DNA from: an uncultured Acidimicrobiales bacterium
GTDB taxonomy: Bacteria; Actinomycetota; Acidimicrobiia; Acidimicrobiales; SZUA-35
Direction: 5' to 3'
Length of the DNA stretch: 64,000 nt
Assembly: GCA_937997485.1 (NCBI GenBank)
Contig: CALKTH010000034.1
Coordinates: 1 to 64,000 of the forward strand
In this document: in pieces, positions 51,924-60,140 of the stretch
Layout: each line of letters begins with the position of its first letter
Numbering within the stretch: position 1 is the stretch's first letter
Position numbers and translations under genes: made by a program
The notes under the pieces: model-generated
Told to the model about the DNA's origin: nothing
Database searches by the model: none
What the model saw: the letters and a program-made list of their open reading frames with translations, nothing else

Positions 51924-52577
51924 ATGGAGTATGTGGAAGCAACCAGCCCCGTTCGCGCCGATGTCGCTCGTGCCGCGCTTCAGTTGGTCGACGACTGGGG
52001 ATTGGCCGCGCTGACACCGCTGAGTGTCGCGAACGAGCTGGGCTGCACGGTGGAGGCGATCGAGGAGCGCTGGCCTGATCACGCGACTCTGCTCGATCTG
52101 ACACTCGATCTCGTGTACGCCCAGGTCGACCTCCAGCCAATGGACGTTCCCTGGAGCGAGCGCCTGCGCCGCTATTCGAACAGCTTTCGGGAGGCGTTGC
52201 TCAAGCATCCGAACACCGCTGTTCCGATTGCGACTCGCCCGATCGTGAGCGAGTCTTCGTTGCGTCTCGCGGAGCAGGCCCTCGGTCAACTGACCGATGT
52301 CGGTTTCGATCCGATCGAGGCGAATCGGGTGCTGCTCGTGATCGTCTCTTTCATCATCGGTCATGTGTTGACCGAGCTGGGCACGGCAAACGAGATCGAC
52401 GGGCACATGGAACACAACCATGCTTCCCCTCTGGTTGAGCAGTTCCGCAAAGAGCTGGACGACCGCACGCCGATCGCCAAGATCGTGTTGAACGAGAGCA
52501 ACGATCGAGACCTCGAGTTCGAGCTCGGTCTGGAGCTGCTGATTGGCGGCCTCGAACGCCGCCTTCTGCATTCTTGA
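51924..52577 (+). CDS. TetR-family transcriptional regulator
   Basis: This protein of about 217 residues has a TetR helix-turn-helix at residues ~12-55 ([37 protein letters not shown]) and a ligand-binding C-terminal domain of TetR_C type. The start at 51924 is chosen by position of the HTH; an ATG at 51900 is possible. It is divergent from mdh. No inverted repeat was found in the 118-base gap. The ABC exporter genes and the P450 further on are possible targets; no direct evidence. Confidence 0.88.
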   Translation: MEYVEATSPVRADVARAALQLVDDWGLAALTPLSVANELGCTVEAIEERWPDHATLLDLTLDLVYAQVDLQPMDVPWSERLRRYSNSFREALLKHPNTAVPIATRPIVSESSLRLAEQALGQLTDVGFDPIEANRVLLVIVSFIIGHVLTELGTANEIDGHMEHNHASPLVEQFRKELDDRTPIAKIVLNESNDRDLEFELGLELLIGGLERRLLHS

Positions 52578-52614
52578 GGGCGGCGCCGAGATACCGCTCG
52601 ACGACGCAGCGCAG

Positions 52615-54414
52615 CTACGCAGTGCGGGTGTTGCCGATCCAGGCTCGGTGAAGCACCGAGTAGGGGCCGGTGCCCTTCACGAGTTCCGCGTGCGGGCCGA
52701 CTTCGACGAGCTCGCCACCGTCGAAGACCAGGATCATGTCGGCGGCCTCAGCAGTGGCCAACCGGTGGGCGATGCTGACGAGGGTGCGGCCCTCGGCCAG
52801 CTTGCGCAGGGCGGTGGTGAGCGCCTGATCGGTCTCCGGATCGACCGCCGAGGTGGCCTCGTCAAGGATCAGCAGGCCCGGATCGGCGAGAGCAGCCCGA
52901 ACGAGCGCCACCAGCTGGCGCTCACCGACGGAGAGTGCATCCCCGCGCTCGCCAACGGGAGCGTCCAGCCCAAGCGGCAGCTTCTCGAGCCACCATGTGA
53001 GGTCTAGCAACGCGAATGCCGCCTTGATGTCGTCGTCGGTCACGCCGGGCCGCCCGTAGCGAAGGTTCTCGCCCACGGTGGTGTGGAAGAGGAAGCCATC
53101 CTGGGGGGCCATACGCACCGACGAGAGACGGCTCTGGCCCGAGACCTCCGCCAGTGACACGCCGTTGAGTTTGATGACACCACCCGTCGGATCAGCGAGG
53201 CGACACAACAGTTTCGCAAACGTGGTCTTACCCGAGCCCGTCTCCCCCACGATGGCCACGTTTGCCCCCGCCGGGATCTCGACGGAGACATTGCGTAGAA
53301 CGGGTGGGCCTGTGCGGTAAGAGAAGTCGACGTTGGCGGCGCTCACAGCAATGGCGCCAGCGGGGATCGCCAGGCCTTCGGCGGGATCGAGCACGTCGAT
53401 GGGTTGCTCAACAAGATCGAGAATCTTTCGCCAACCGGAGACGGCCGTCTGGGTCTGGTCGACAGTCTCGGTCAGCTCCGCGATCGGAAGCTGGAGCGCG
53501 CTCGCAAGGAACAGGCAGGCCACGAGCTCGCCCGCCTCGAGCCCCCACGCATCCCGCTGCCAGATTCCGGCGGCCAGGACAGCAGCCAGGGCCAGGGCGC
53601 CAAACAGGTCGCCGGCAACGAACACGATCGAGGTGTACCAACCGGCTCGAACGCGAGCCCGATACCGACCGAGGATGGAATGGCGGAGACGGTCTTCGGT
53701 TGTTCGCTCGATGCCGTAGGCCCGCACGACCGCGGCGCCCATGACCGACTCGGAGAAGGCGTTGAACATCTCACCGATCCGAGAACGGACGGCGTCATAC
53801 GCAGCCAGCTGCCGCTTCTGGAGATAGCGCAGCACGGGAACGACGGGGCCGTACGCAATCAGCACAACAAGTGCGAGCTGCCAGGAGTAGTAGAAGAGCA
53901 CAGCAAAGGTGCCAACGATGATGGTGGGGTTGACCGTCCACGAGAGCAGGCCCCACTGCACGAAGCGGCTGAGGGCCTCGGCATCGCTCGTGACTCGGGC
54001 GACGAGAACGCCTCGCTGCGTGTCGTTGTGATCGGCGATCGAGAGCGCGTGGACCTGATGGAAGGCCCGGTTGCGCAGCGACGCCAGCGCAGCCTGGGCG
54101 CGGTCGACAAGCCGACGTTGAGTGAGCAGCGAGATGACCGAGGCGACCAGCACCACCACGAGCGCCATCAGCGAGTAGCGCACCACAACACCAGGATCGA
54201 CCGTGTCGCCGAGCACCCCTTCGTCCAGCGCCCGCTGAATGAGGATCGGGATGATGAGGCGGCCAGCGGCGATTGCGGCACCCATGAAGAAGGTGGCGAT
54301 CAGGCCTTCACGCACGGCAGGCGTGACTCGCATGCCTCGGCGGAGAACGGCGATCGCCCCCTCGTCGTGTTCTTCTTCGACCGCGGCGTCGGCGAATCCG
54401 TCGACCGCCGTCAC
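52615..54414 (-). CDS. ABC exporter half-transporter (subunit with consensus ATP site)
   Basis: This 599-residue protein has an N-terminal six-helix type IV ABC exporter domain (LIIPILIQRALDEGVLGD, VARVTSDAEALSRFVQWG) and a C-terminal ATPase. Walker A is GETGSGKT, Walker B with catalytic glutamate is LLILDEATS and the switch histidine is in IAHRLAT. Its own signature is altered to LSVGERQ. The GTG start overlaps the upstream half-transporter gene by four bases (GTGA), so the two form a heterodimer. The substrate is unknown; lipids or drugs are typical. Confidence 0.93.
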   Translation of the reverse strand: MTAVDGFADAAVEEEHDEGAIAVLRRGMRVTPAVREGLIATFFMGAAIAAGRLIIPILIQRALDEGVLGDTVDPGVVVRYSLMALVVVLVASVISLLTQRRLVDRAQAALASLRNRAFHQVHALSIADHNDTQRGVLVARVTSDAEALSRFVQWGLLSWTVNPTIIVGTFAVLFYYSWQLALVVLIAYGPVVPVLRYLQKRQLAAYDAVRSRIGEMFNAFSESVMGAAVVRAYGIERTTEDRLRHSILGRYRARVRAGWYTSIVFVAGDLFGALALAAVLAAGIWQRDAWGLEAGELVACLFLASALQLPIAELTETVDQTQTAVSGWRKILDLVEQPIDVLDPAEGLAIPAGAIAVSAANVDFSYRTGPPVLRNVSVEIPAGANVAIVGETGSGKTTFAKLLCRLADPTGGVIKLNGVSLAEVSGQSRLSSVRMAPQDGFLFHTTVGENLRYGRPGVTDDDIKAAFALLDLTWWLEKLPLGLDAPVGERGDALSVGERQLVALVRAALADPGLLILDEATSAVDPETDQALTTALRKLAEGRTLVSIAHRLATAEAADMILVFDGGELVEVGPHAELVKGTGPYSVLHRAWIGNTRTA

Positions 54415-56204
54415 GACGCTGCCTGTTCGTAGGCCCGCACGAGCGACTCGTAGCCGGGGTGGGCCATGAGTTCAGCGTGGGCGCCCTGAGCGACGACTCG
54501 GCCGTTGGCGACATAGACAACGCGATCGGCGACTTCGATCGTGGAGACCCGCTGGGCGACGATCACGACCGTGGCATCCACGGCTTCTCGCAGCCCTCGA
54601 AGGATCTGCTGCTCCACTTCGGCGTCCACCGCGCTGGTGGCGTCGTCGAGGATGAGCAGGCGGGGCGAGCCGATGAGCGCCCGGGCGAGAGCGACGCGTT
54701 GGCGCTGGCCGCCCGAGAGCGTGACGCCTCGCTCGCCCACGACCGTGTCGAGACCGTCGGCCATCTCGTCCATGAACCGGGAGACCTGAGCGATGTCGGC
54801 TGCACGCTCGACGGCGGCTGCGCCCCGATCGCCGTGAAGGTCGATGTTCCCGCGCAACGAGCTCCCGAACAGGAAGGACTCCTGGAAGACGAGGCTCATG
54901 GCCGCTGCCCGCTGCTCGACATCAAGAGCACCGACGGGCACGCCGTCCTCCGGATCGCCGAGAAGCACCGTGCCCGAATCGGGTGGGAGCAAGCCGGCAA
55001 GCAGTGCACACAGCGTGCTCTTGCCTGACCCGGTCGAACCGACCACGGCCACGGTCTCGCCGGGGAGTGCTCGGAACGTGACGCCCTCCAGCACCGGCGT
55101 ATCGGGATAGGCGAAGTGCACGTTCGCCACGTCGAGACCGAGGGGGCCGTCCGGAAGTTTGAGATCGGTTGGCGCGGCGTCGGGAAGCGGCGTCTGGAAG
55201 ACAGGAGTGAGCCGCTCGGTGGCGACAACCGCCGGCGGCAAGCTCGTCAAGAAGAACCCGAACACGCGCATGGGGAACGACAGCACGCTGAACAGACTGG
55301 CGACCTGCACCAGCTCGCCTGGCGTCACTGCACCCGCATCGATTCGGTAGGCACCGATGACGATGACGGCGACGATGCCCAGGTTGGGGAGCATGTCGAT
55401 CACGGTGTCGAACGCGGCGGTCAAGTACCCAACCCGTACGCGGTCCGAGCGCAACTGCTCGACCTCTTCGCCGAAGCGAACCTCTTCCGCCTCGGCTCGG
55501 CCCAACGTCTTCACGATGAGGGCGCCGTCGAAGCTCTCGTGAGCCACCGAGCTGACCTGACCGATGTCTTCCTGCACCTTCGCCGCTGGCACCTCGATCA
55601 CTCGGCTGTAGATCCGGTTGAGGCCGGCAAGGGCGGGGAAGACGAGGAAGGCAAGAACCGCGAGCGGGACGTCGACGAGCAGCAGACTGATGGCGGAGAA
55701 GATCGCCAGGAAGAACACGCCGAGCGTGAAGGGCAGCGGCATGATCACCTGAGCCGCGATTTCGGAGTCGTTGTCGGCGTGAGCAAGCAGCTGGCCAGTG
55801 GGGTGCTTTTGGAACCACGAGAGCGGGAGCTTCGTGAACTTCGTGGCCAGCGAGTGGCGGATCGTTTGCTGGACTCGCTCGCCGGTCATCATCCCGAAGT
55901 ACCGACGGCCCACGACACCGACCGAGCGGAGCACCGTGATGCCAAGAATGGCAAGGGCGCCCAGCCAGACATCGCTGGTCGACACAGTGGCTCCGGGCTC
56001 GAATGCTGGGAGCACGATGTCGTCGGTGACGCGCCCAAGGACGATGGCGCTGCCCACCGTGGCGAACGAGAAAACGAAGGCCCCTGCCGTGGCCAGCGAC
56101 ATCGGCCCAGGGTGCAACCGCATCATCTGCCAGATGAGCGAAAGGCCTCGTCGAAGGACCGAGCGGTCGCCGTCAACCCGAAGTGAGAAGTCAGCGGAAC
56201 TCAA
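54411..56204 (-). CDS. ABC exporter half-transporter (subunit with degenerate ATP site)
   Basis: This 597-residue half-transporter has the same plan as the next gene. Walker A is GSTGSGKST and the signature LSGGQRQR is canonical. Walker B reads LLILDDATS with Asp instead of the catalytic Glu, and the switch motif reads VAQRVST with Gln instead of His. Together with the altered signature of its partner this makes one catalytic and one degenerate site, as in TM287/288-type exporters. The start is a TTG at 56204 with TAGGTT seven bases upstream, a leaderless start on a rare codon; in-frame codons upstream would cross the promoter. Confidence 0.9.
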   Translation of the reverse strand: MSSADFSLRVDGDRSVLRRGLSLIWQMMRLHPGPMSLATAGAFVFSFATVGSAIVLGRVTDDIVLPAFEPGATVSTSDVWLGALAILGITVLRSVGVVGRRYFGMMTGERVQQTIRHSLATKFTKLPLSWFQKHPTGQLLAHADNDSEIAAQVIMPLPFTLGVFFLAIFSAISLLLVDVPLAVLAFLVFPALAGLNRIYSRVIEVPAAKVQEDIGQVSSVAHESFDGALIVKTLGRAEAEEVRFGEEVEQLRSDRVRVGYLTAAFDTVIDMLPNLGIVAVIVIGAYRIDAGAVTPGELVQVASLFSVLSFPMRVFGFFLTSLPPAVVATERLTPVFQTPLPDAAPTDLKLPDGPLGLDVANVHFAYPDTPVLEGVTFRALPGETVAVVGSTGSGKSTLCALLAGLLPPDSGTVLLGDPEDGVPVGALDVEQRAAAMSLVFQESFLFGSSLRGNIDLHGDRGAAAVERAADIAQVSRFMDEMADGLDTVVGERGVTLSGGQRQRVALARALIGSPRLLILDDATSAVDAEVEQQILRGLREAVDATVVIVAQRVSTIEVADRVVYVANGRVVAQGAHAELMAHPGYESLVRAYEQAAS

Positions 56205-56211
56205 GCGCCTC

Positions 56212-56217
56212 AACCTA
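56212..56217 (-). promoter_or_regulatory. -10 element for leaderless ABC exporter operon
   Basis: TAGGTT on the minus strand, then GAGGCGC, then the TTG at 56204. Confidence 0.5.
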
Positions 56218-56291
56218 TCCCGGCCTCGACAATGCGAAGGCCGGGTTTCCACACGCCACCGGTCTCACGTCACACCAAGCCCACCTCCGCT

Positions 56292-56343
56292 TCCCAGAAT
56301 TGCGGCCCTCATGAACCTGGGAGGTACATCAGATCCGCAATTC
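56292..56343. terminator. alternative stem-loops downstream of the P450 gene
   Basis: GAATTGCGG (56297-56305) pairs with CCGCAATTC (56335-56343), 9 bp. Alternatively TCCCAG (56292-56297) pairs with CTGGGA (56317-56322). They lie between the P450 stop and the ABC promoter, both genes reading leftwards. Confidence 0.5.
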
Positions 56344-56417
56344 GGAGGGTCGGAGGGTCGGAGGGCAGGGGGACCGCGGCCGGAGAGTGGGAGGGCCGGA
56401 GGGTCAGGGCGTGGGGG
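56344..56417 (+). repeat. 8-base tandem repeats and two G-quadruplex motifs
   Basis: CGGAGGGT/C repeats three times from 56344 to 56367. Four G tracts at 56347-56372 (loops 5, 5, 2) and five at 56389-56417 fit the G3N1-7 quadruplex rule on the plus strand. The second set overlaps the 3' end of the P450 gene; the plus strand is the template there. Confidence 0.7.
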
Positions 56418-57675
56418 TGAACTCGGCTCGGAGGTGTTTGATGCCGTTCACGAAGTTCGAGGGGAGATAGTCGGGCTCGCCGACGGCTCGAATATCGGGC
56501 ACCTGCTCGAACAGCTCACGGAACATCACCGTGATCTCCCGCCGGGCGAGGTTCGCCCCGAGGCAGAAGTGGGGACCGGGGCCGCCGAAGCCGACGTGAT
56601 GATTGTTCGTGCGCCGAATGTCGAACTCGCCCGGGTTCTCGAAGGCGGTGGCGTCTCGGTTCGCCGAGGAGTACCAGAGCACCACCTTGTCGCCCTTGGT
56701 GAACTGATGCCCGGAGAGCTCGTGATCCTCCATGAGTGTGCGTCGCATATGGATGACTGGACTCGCCCAACGAACGATCTCCTCCACTGCGGTCTGGGCC
56801 AGACCATCGAAATCGGCCTGCCACGCATCACGCTGTTCGGGATTGCGGGTGAGCATCACGAGTCCATGACTGATGGCGTTGCGAGTGGTCTCGTTTCCAG
56901 CCACGAGCAAGAGGATGAAGAAGGAATTGAGATCGCTCTGCGAAAGCGTTTCGCCGTCGACCTCGCCATTCACGAGGGCAGAGGTGAGATCGTCGGTCGG
57001 GTTGCCCTTACGGTCAGCCGCCATCTCTTCCATCAACGCAGCGAGCTCGCCGCCGGCGACGAGCAGCGCGCCCACCATCTCGTCTTCACCGATCTCACCC
57101 ACGTACTCCGGATCACCGGCACCGAGAATCACGTTGCTCCGCTCGAACACGTACTGGTACTTGTCCTCGGGCACGCCCATCATCTGGCAAATGATCTCGA
57201 GCGGGAGGCGAGCGGCCACGTCGGTGACGAAGTCGCACTCTCCCTTGCTGGCGATATCGGCCACGACCGCCTTGGCCACGATCTGCACCTGATCCTCGAC
57301 CTGGCGGAGCATCTTCGGCGTGAAGGCGGCAGACACGATCTTGCGCTGGCGAGCGTGCTTGGGATCGTCCATGTTGATCATCCCGCCAAAGAAGTCCAGG
57401 AACTCAGGCGGCAGGTCGGCAATGCTCGTCGCGCCTGCGCTGCTGCCGAAGATCTTCGGGTTCTTGGACGCGTAGAGCACGTCGTGCATCGTGGTGAGCG
57501 AGTAATAGCCAGGTCCGGCCGGCATAGGGCCGAAGTCTCGTTCGGGACTGAAGTGGATGGGCTGCTGATCGCGCAGCACGGCGAACACGGCGTCGCGCTC
57601 GTCGTAGGGCACGTTCCAGAGCTCCGGTTCAGAGAGATCGATACTTGCCGGTTCAGTGAGCGCTGTGACGTCCAT
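56404..57675 (-). CDS. cytochrome P450
   Basis: This 423-residue haem monooxygenase has the I-helix oxygen motif LVAGNETTRN, the ExxR motif EEIVRW and the haem-cysteine loop FGGPGPHFCLGANLARRE. The loop and preceding NNHHVGFGG resemble bacterial CYP124/125/142-type enzymes that oxidise sterol or methyl-branched chains; this is a family-level guess. An ATG at 57675 is chosen, with CAAGAT six bases upstream as a possible -10; a GTG six bases earlier is an alternative. No ferredoxin gene is adjacent. A perfect palindrome lies upstream. Confidence 0.94.
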   Translation of the reverse strand: MDVTALTEPASIDLSEPELWNVPYDERDAVFAVLRDQQPIHFSPERDFGPMPAGPGYYSLTTMHDVLYASKNPKIFGSSAGATSIADLPPEFLDFFGGMINMDDPKHARQRKIVSAAFTPKMLRQVEDQVQIVAKAVVADIASKGECDFVTDVAARLPLEIICQMMGVPEDKYQYVFERSNVILGAGDPEYVGEIGEDEMVGALLVAGGELAALMEEMAADRKGNPTDDLTSALVNGEVDGETLSQSDLNSFFILLLVAGNETTRNAISHGLVMLTRNPEQRDAWQADFDGLAQTAVEEIVRWASPVIHMRRTLMEDHELSGHQFTKGDKVVLWYSSANRDATAFENPGEFDIRRTNNHHVGFGGPGPHFCLGANLARREITVMFRELFEQVPDIRAVGEPDYLPSNFVNGIKHLRAEFTPTP

Positions 57676-57757
57676 CGCCACATCTTGGCCCGAAAGATCC
57701 CCGAGCGGCGAATGACCCCGATGAGCGCAACGAGCACGTACGAGGTCAGAGAATCGT

Positions 57758-57785
57758 CTTCACCTGCTTGTCCAAGCAGGTGAAG
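57758..57785. promoter_or_regulatory. perfect 13-bp-arm palindrome, probable operator
   Basis: CTTCACCTGCTTG (57758-57770) and CAAGCAGGTGAAG (57773-57785) are perfect inverted repeats with a 2-base centre. The site lies between the divergent P450 and DUF4214 genes, about 83 bases before the first and 66 before the second. Confidence 0.75.
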
Positions 57786-57838
57786 GTCTACCCTCCACTA
57801 AGTCCTTTCGGCCCACGGGTGCTTCCCGCGTCCTGACC

Positions 57839-57844
57839 TACGGT
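57839..57844 (+). promoter_or_regulatory. -10 element for leaderless DUF4214 gene
   Basis: TACGGT, then GGTTCC, then the ATG at 57851. Confidence 0.55.
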
Positions 57845-57850
57845 GGTTCC

Positions 57851-60019
57851 ATGTCACGAATGTCCCGATCCCGCATTGCCGTTCTCGCGGCAATGACCGC
57901 ACTGGTGGCAACACTTGCGGTCGCGTCACCCTCCAGCGCAGTCCCCTCAGCTGCGCAAGCCACGGAGATTCGAGAGGGCAACACCGCGCAGATGCAGCTG
58001 GGAGCGCGAGCTCCACAGGCTCAGATTCGGCGCCTCTACATCGCGGTATACGAGCGCGAGCCCGACGCCGGCGGCCTCGAGTTCTGGACCGGGCAGCTCA
58101 CCGGCGGACGCTCGTTGCGCAACATCGCACAGCAGTTCACCGAGGTGCCGGAGTTCGTGAGCTCGTACGGCTCACTCAACAACACGCAGTTCATCGATCT
58201 GATCTACCAGAACGTGCTTGGTCGCCCCGCCGATAGCGGGGGCCGGGACTTCTGGCTCGGCCGACTCAGCCAGGGTGCATCCCGCGGCGATGTCGTTCTC
58301 GGCTTCTCCGAGAGCCCCGAGATGGTGGAAAACACCACCGACCTTGCTCCCTTCGATCGTCTGTACTGCGCCTTCTTCTTGCGGGCCTCCGACGCAGGCG
58401 GGCGCGCCTTCTGGGCCAGCGAGTTCTATGCCGGACGAGCCGGCCTGATCGAAATCGCCACCCAGTTCGCCACCGCACCCGAGTTCAACGAGCGCTACGG
58501 CAGCCTCAGCAACCGGGCGTTCGTCGAGCTCATCTACCAGAACGTGCTCGGCCGCAACTTGCCACTCACCGAAGCCGGCGGTCCGACCTTCTGGACCAGC
58601 GAGCTCGCTCGCGGCCGCACTCGCGGCACCGTCATGGTGAACTTCTCCGAAGCTCCCGAGTACTTGAACCGCTTCAACCAGCCGCTCACCTCCGACGGCT
58701 GCCCGCCAGCGGGTAGCGCCAACCCGAGCGCCTCTGACGACTCGGCCACGGCTCTGCACAACACGCCGGTGACCATCGATTGGGCAGCCAACGACTCCCT
58801 GCTCGACGGCGCCACCCTCTCGAGCTTCGACACGACCACCGCAAACGGCGGAACGGTCACCACCGCAGCGGACGGCCGCCTCATCTACACGCCGGCAAAC
58901 GGCTTCAGCGGTACGGACACCTTCACCTACACCATCGCCGACACCGACGAGCCAACGCCGAGCACTGCCACGGCAACGGTGACCGTCACCGTGCTCGCCG
59001 TTGATGATGACGGTGTGCCGATCGCCAATGACGATGTCGCCACGACCTCCGCTGGCGTCATGGTCGAGATCAACTGGGCCGCCAACGACGTTGTCGAGCC
59101 GGCGACCGGTCCTCGGGAAGGCTCCCTCGTCGACGTGCAGTCGATCACCCAGCCGTCGAACGGTTCAGTGAACCAGGCGGCAGACAACACGTTCCGCTAC
59201 ACCCCGAACGCCGGCTTCGTCGGAGTTGATTCCTTCACCTACACGCTCGTCGATCCCTTCGACGGTGACACCAGCACTGCGACAGTGCAGATTTCGGTGA
59301 CCCCGAACGAAGCCACCAACGACCGTGCGCTCGAAGACAACGTCGTCACCCAGGTCAACACGGCGATCACCATTCCCGTGCTGGCCAACGACAACAGCGC
59401 TGGCACCACGCTGACGCTCATCCAGACCACCCAGCCCTCACACGGTGAAGTGGTCATGAACGCCGACGGCACCGTCACCTACACGCCGGAAGCTGACTAC
59501 GAGGCGGAGACCACACAGCGCCGATTCGTGGATGACACGTTCACCTACACGATCGTCGACGCCGCCAACGAAAGCTCCACCGCCATTGTCAGCGTCGTGG
59601 TCACCAGCGTTCCTCGTTGCGAGGTCTTCATGAACTACCCGTACGTGCCTGAAGCCGGCGCTCCGGACTTCAGCCGCATCGAGCTGTTCTTCTCCAACCG
59701 GGCCTGCTTCGAGCTCTATCCGGGCTCGCCGACTCGCACCGTCCGGTGGGACAACGTGCAAATCAACGGCGCCGCACCGGCTTCGGTCACCAGCGGTGCC
59801 ATCGAACTCCGTGAGTTCGTGACGCCGACGGCAGCGCAGCTTGCTTCCGGCGAGATGACGATCACCGGTACGGCCGTGCTCCTCCAGGGCACCGACGCTG
59901 CGGTCAGCCTCCCGTTCCAGGTCAAGTGGACTGGTTCCGGCACGACATGGAACCGTGACAATTCCAGCTACCTCGGCAAGTCCACCGCTGCGAACATCTT
60001 GCTCAACCCACTCAGCTAG
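57851..60019 (+). CDS. secreted protein with DUF4214 repeats and tandem Ig/cadherin-like domains
   Basis: This 722-residue protein has a signal peptide (RSRIAVLAAMTALVATLAVA, cleavage probably near ALA/SSA). Four DUF4214-type units follow in residues ~50-280 (RRLYIAVYEREPDAGGLEFW, LIYQNVLGRPADSGGRDFW, LYCAFFLRASDAGGRAFW, LIYQNVLGRNL). Then come three VCBS/cadherin-like beta domains with the NDxY/FTYT pattern (TFTYTIADT, SFTYTLVDP, TFTYTIVDA), and a C-terminal domain of unknown type. DUF4214 units occur in surface and S-layer-associated adhesins. The C-terminus shows no sorting motif. The start is a leaderless ATG. Confidence 0.88.
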   Translation: MSRMSRSRIAVLAAMTALVATLAVASPSSAVPSAAQATEIREGNTAQMQLGARAPQAQIRRLYIAVYEREPDAGGLEFWTGQLTGGRSLRNIAQQFTEVPEFVSSYGSLNNTQFIDLIYQNVLGRPADSGGRDFWLGRLSQGASRGDVVLGFSESPEMVENTTDLAPFDRLYCAFFLRASDAGGRAFWASEFYAGRAGLIEIATQFATAPEFNERYGSLSNRAFVELIYQNVLGRNLPLTEAGGPTFWTSELARGRTRGTVMVNFSEAPEYLNRFNQPLTSDGCPPAGSANPSASDDSATALHNTPVTIDWAANDSLLDGATLSSFDTTTANGGTVTTAADGRLIYTPANGFSGTDTFTYTIADTDEPTPSTATATVTVTVLAVDDDGVPIANDDVATTSAGVMVEINWAANDVVEPATGPREGSLVDVQSITQPSNGSVNQAADNTFRYTPNAGFVGVDSFTYTLVDPFDGDTSTATVQISVTPNEATNDRALEDNVVTQVNTAITIPVLANDNSAGTTLTLIQTTQPSHGEVVMNADGTVTYTPEADYEAETTQRRFVDDTFTYTIVDAANESSTAIVSVVVTSVPRCEVFMNYPYVPEAGAPDFSRIELFFSNRACFELYPGSPTRTVRWDNVQINGAAPASVTSGAIELREFVTPTAAQLASGEMTITGTAVLLQGTDAAVSLPFQVKWTGSGTTWNRDNSSYLGKSTAANILLNPLS

Positions 60020-60037
60020 AGCAGGAAGCGAACATCG

Positions 60038-60103
60038 CTGTCCGGACGGGCGGGAGCAGGGCCTCAAGGCTCGGCTCTCGCCCGTTTCGCGTTGTCCGGA
60101 CAG
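60038..60103. terminator. long imperfect stem-loop between convergent genes
   Basis: CTGTCCGGAC (60038-60047) pairs with GTCCGGACAG (60094-60103). Inside, GGGCGGGAGC can pair with GCTCTCGCCC with one mismatch. It lies between the DUF4214 gene and the convergent ABC ATPase gene. Confidence 0.6.
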
Positions 60104-60140
60104 TGCGAGAAGTGCGGCAGGAGCGGGAAGCGGCTTGGCT

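Noticed and set aside
55798-57783. 661-codon plus-strand frame opposite the P450 gene
   Set aside because: It crosses the intergenic G-rich region and the palindrome and has no domain; the P450 on the other strand is unambiguous.
57758-57785. Palindrome considered as a transcription terminator
   Set aside because: It sits between divergent starts, not gene ends, and its 2-base centre is too tight for a good hairpin loop.
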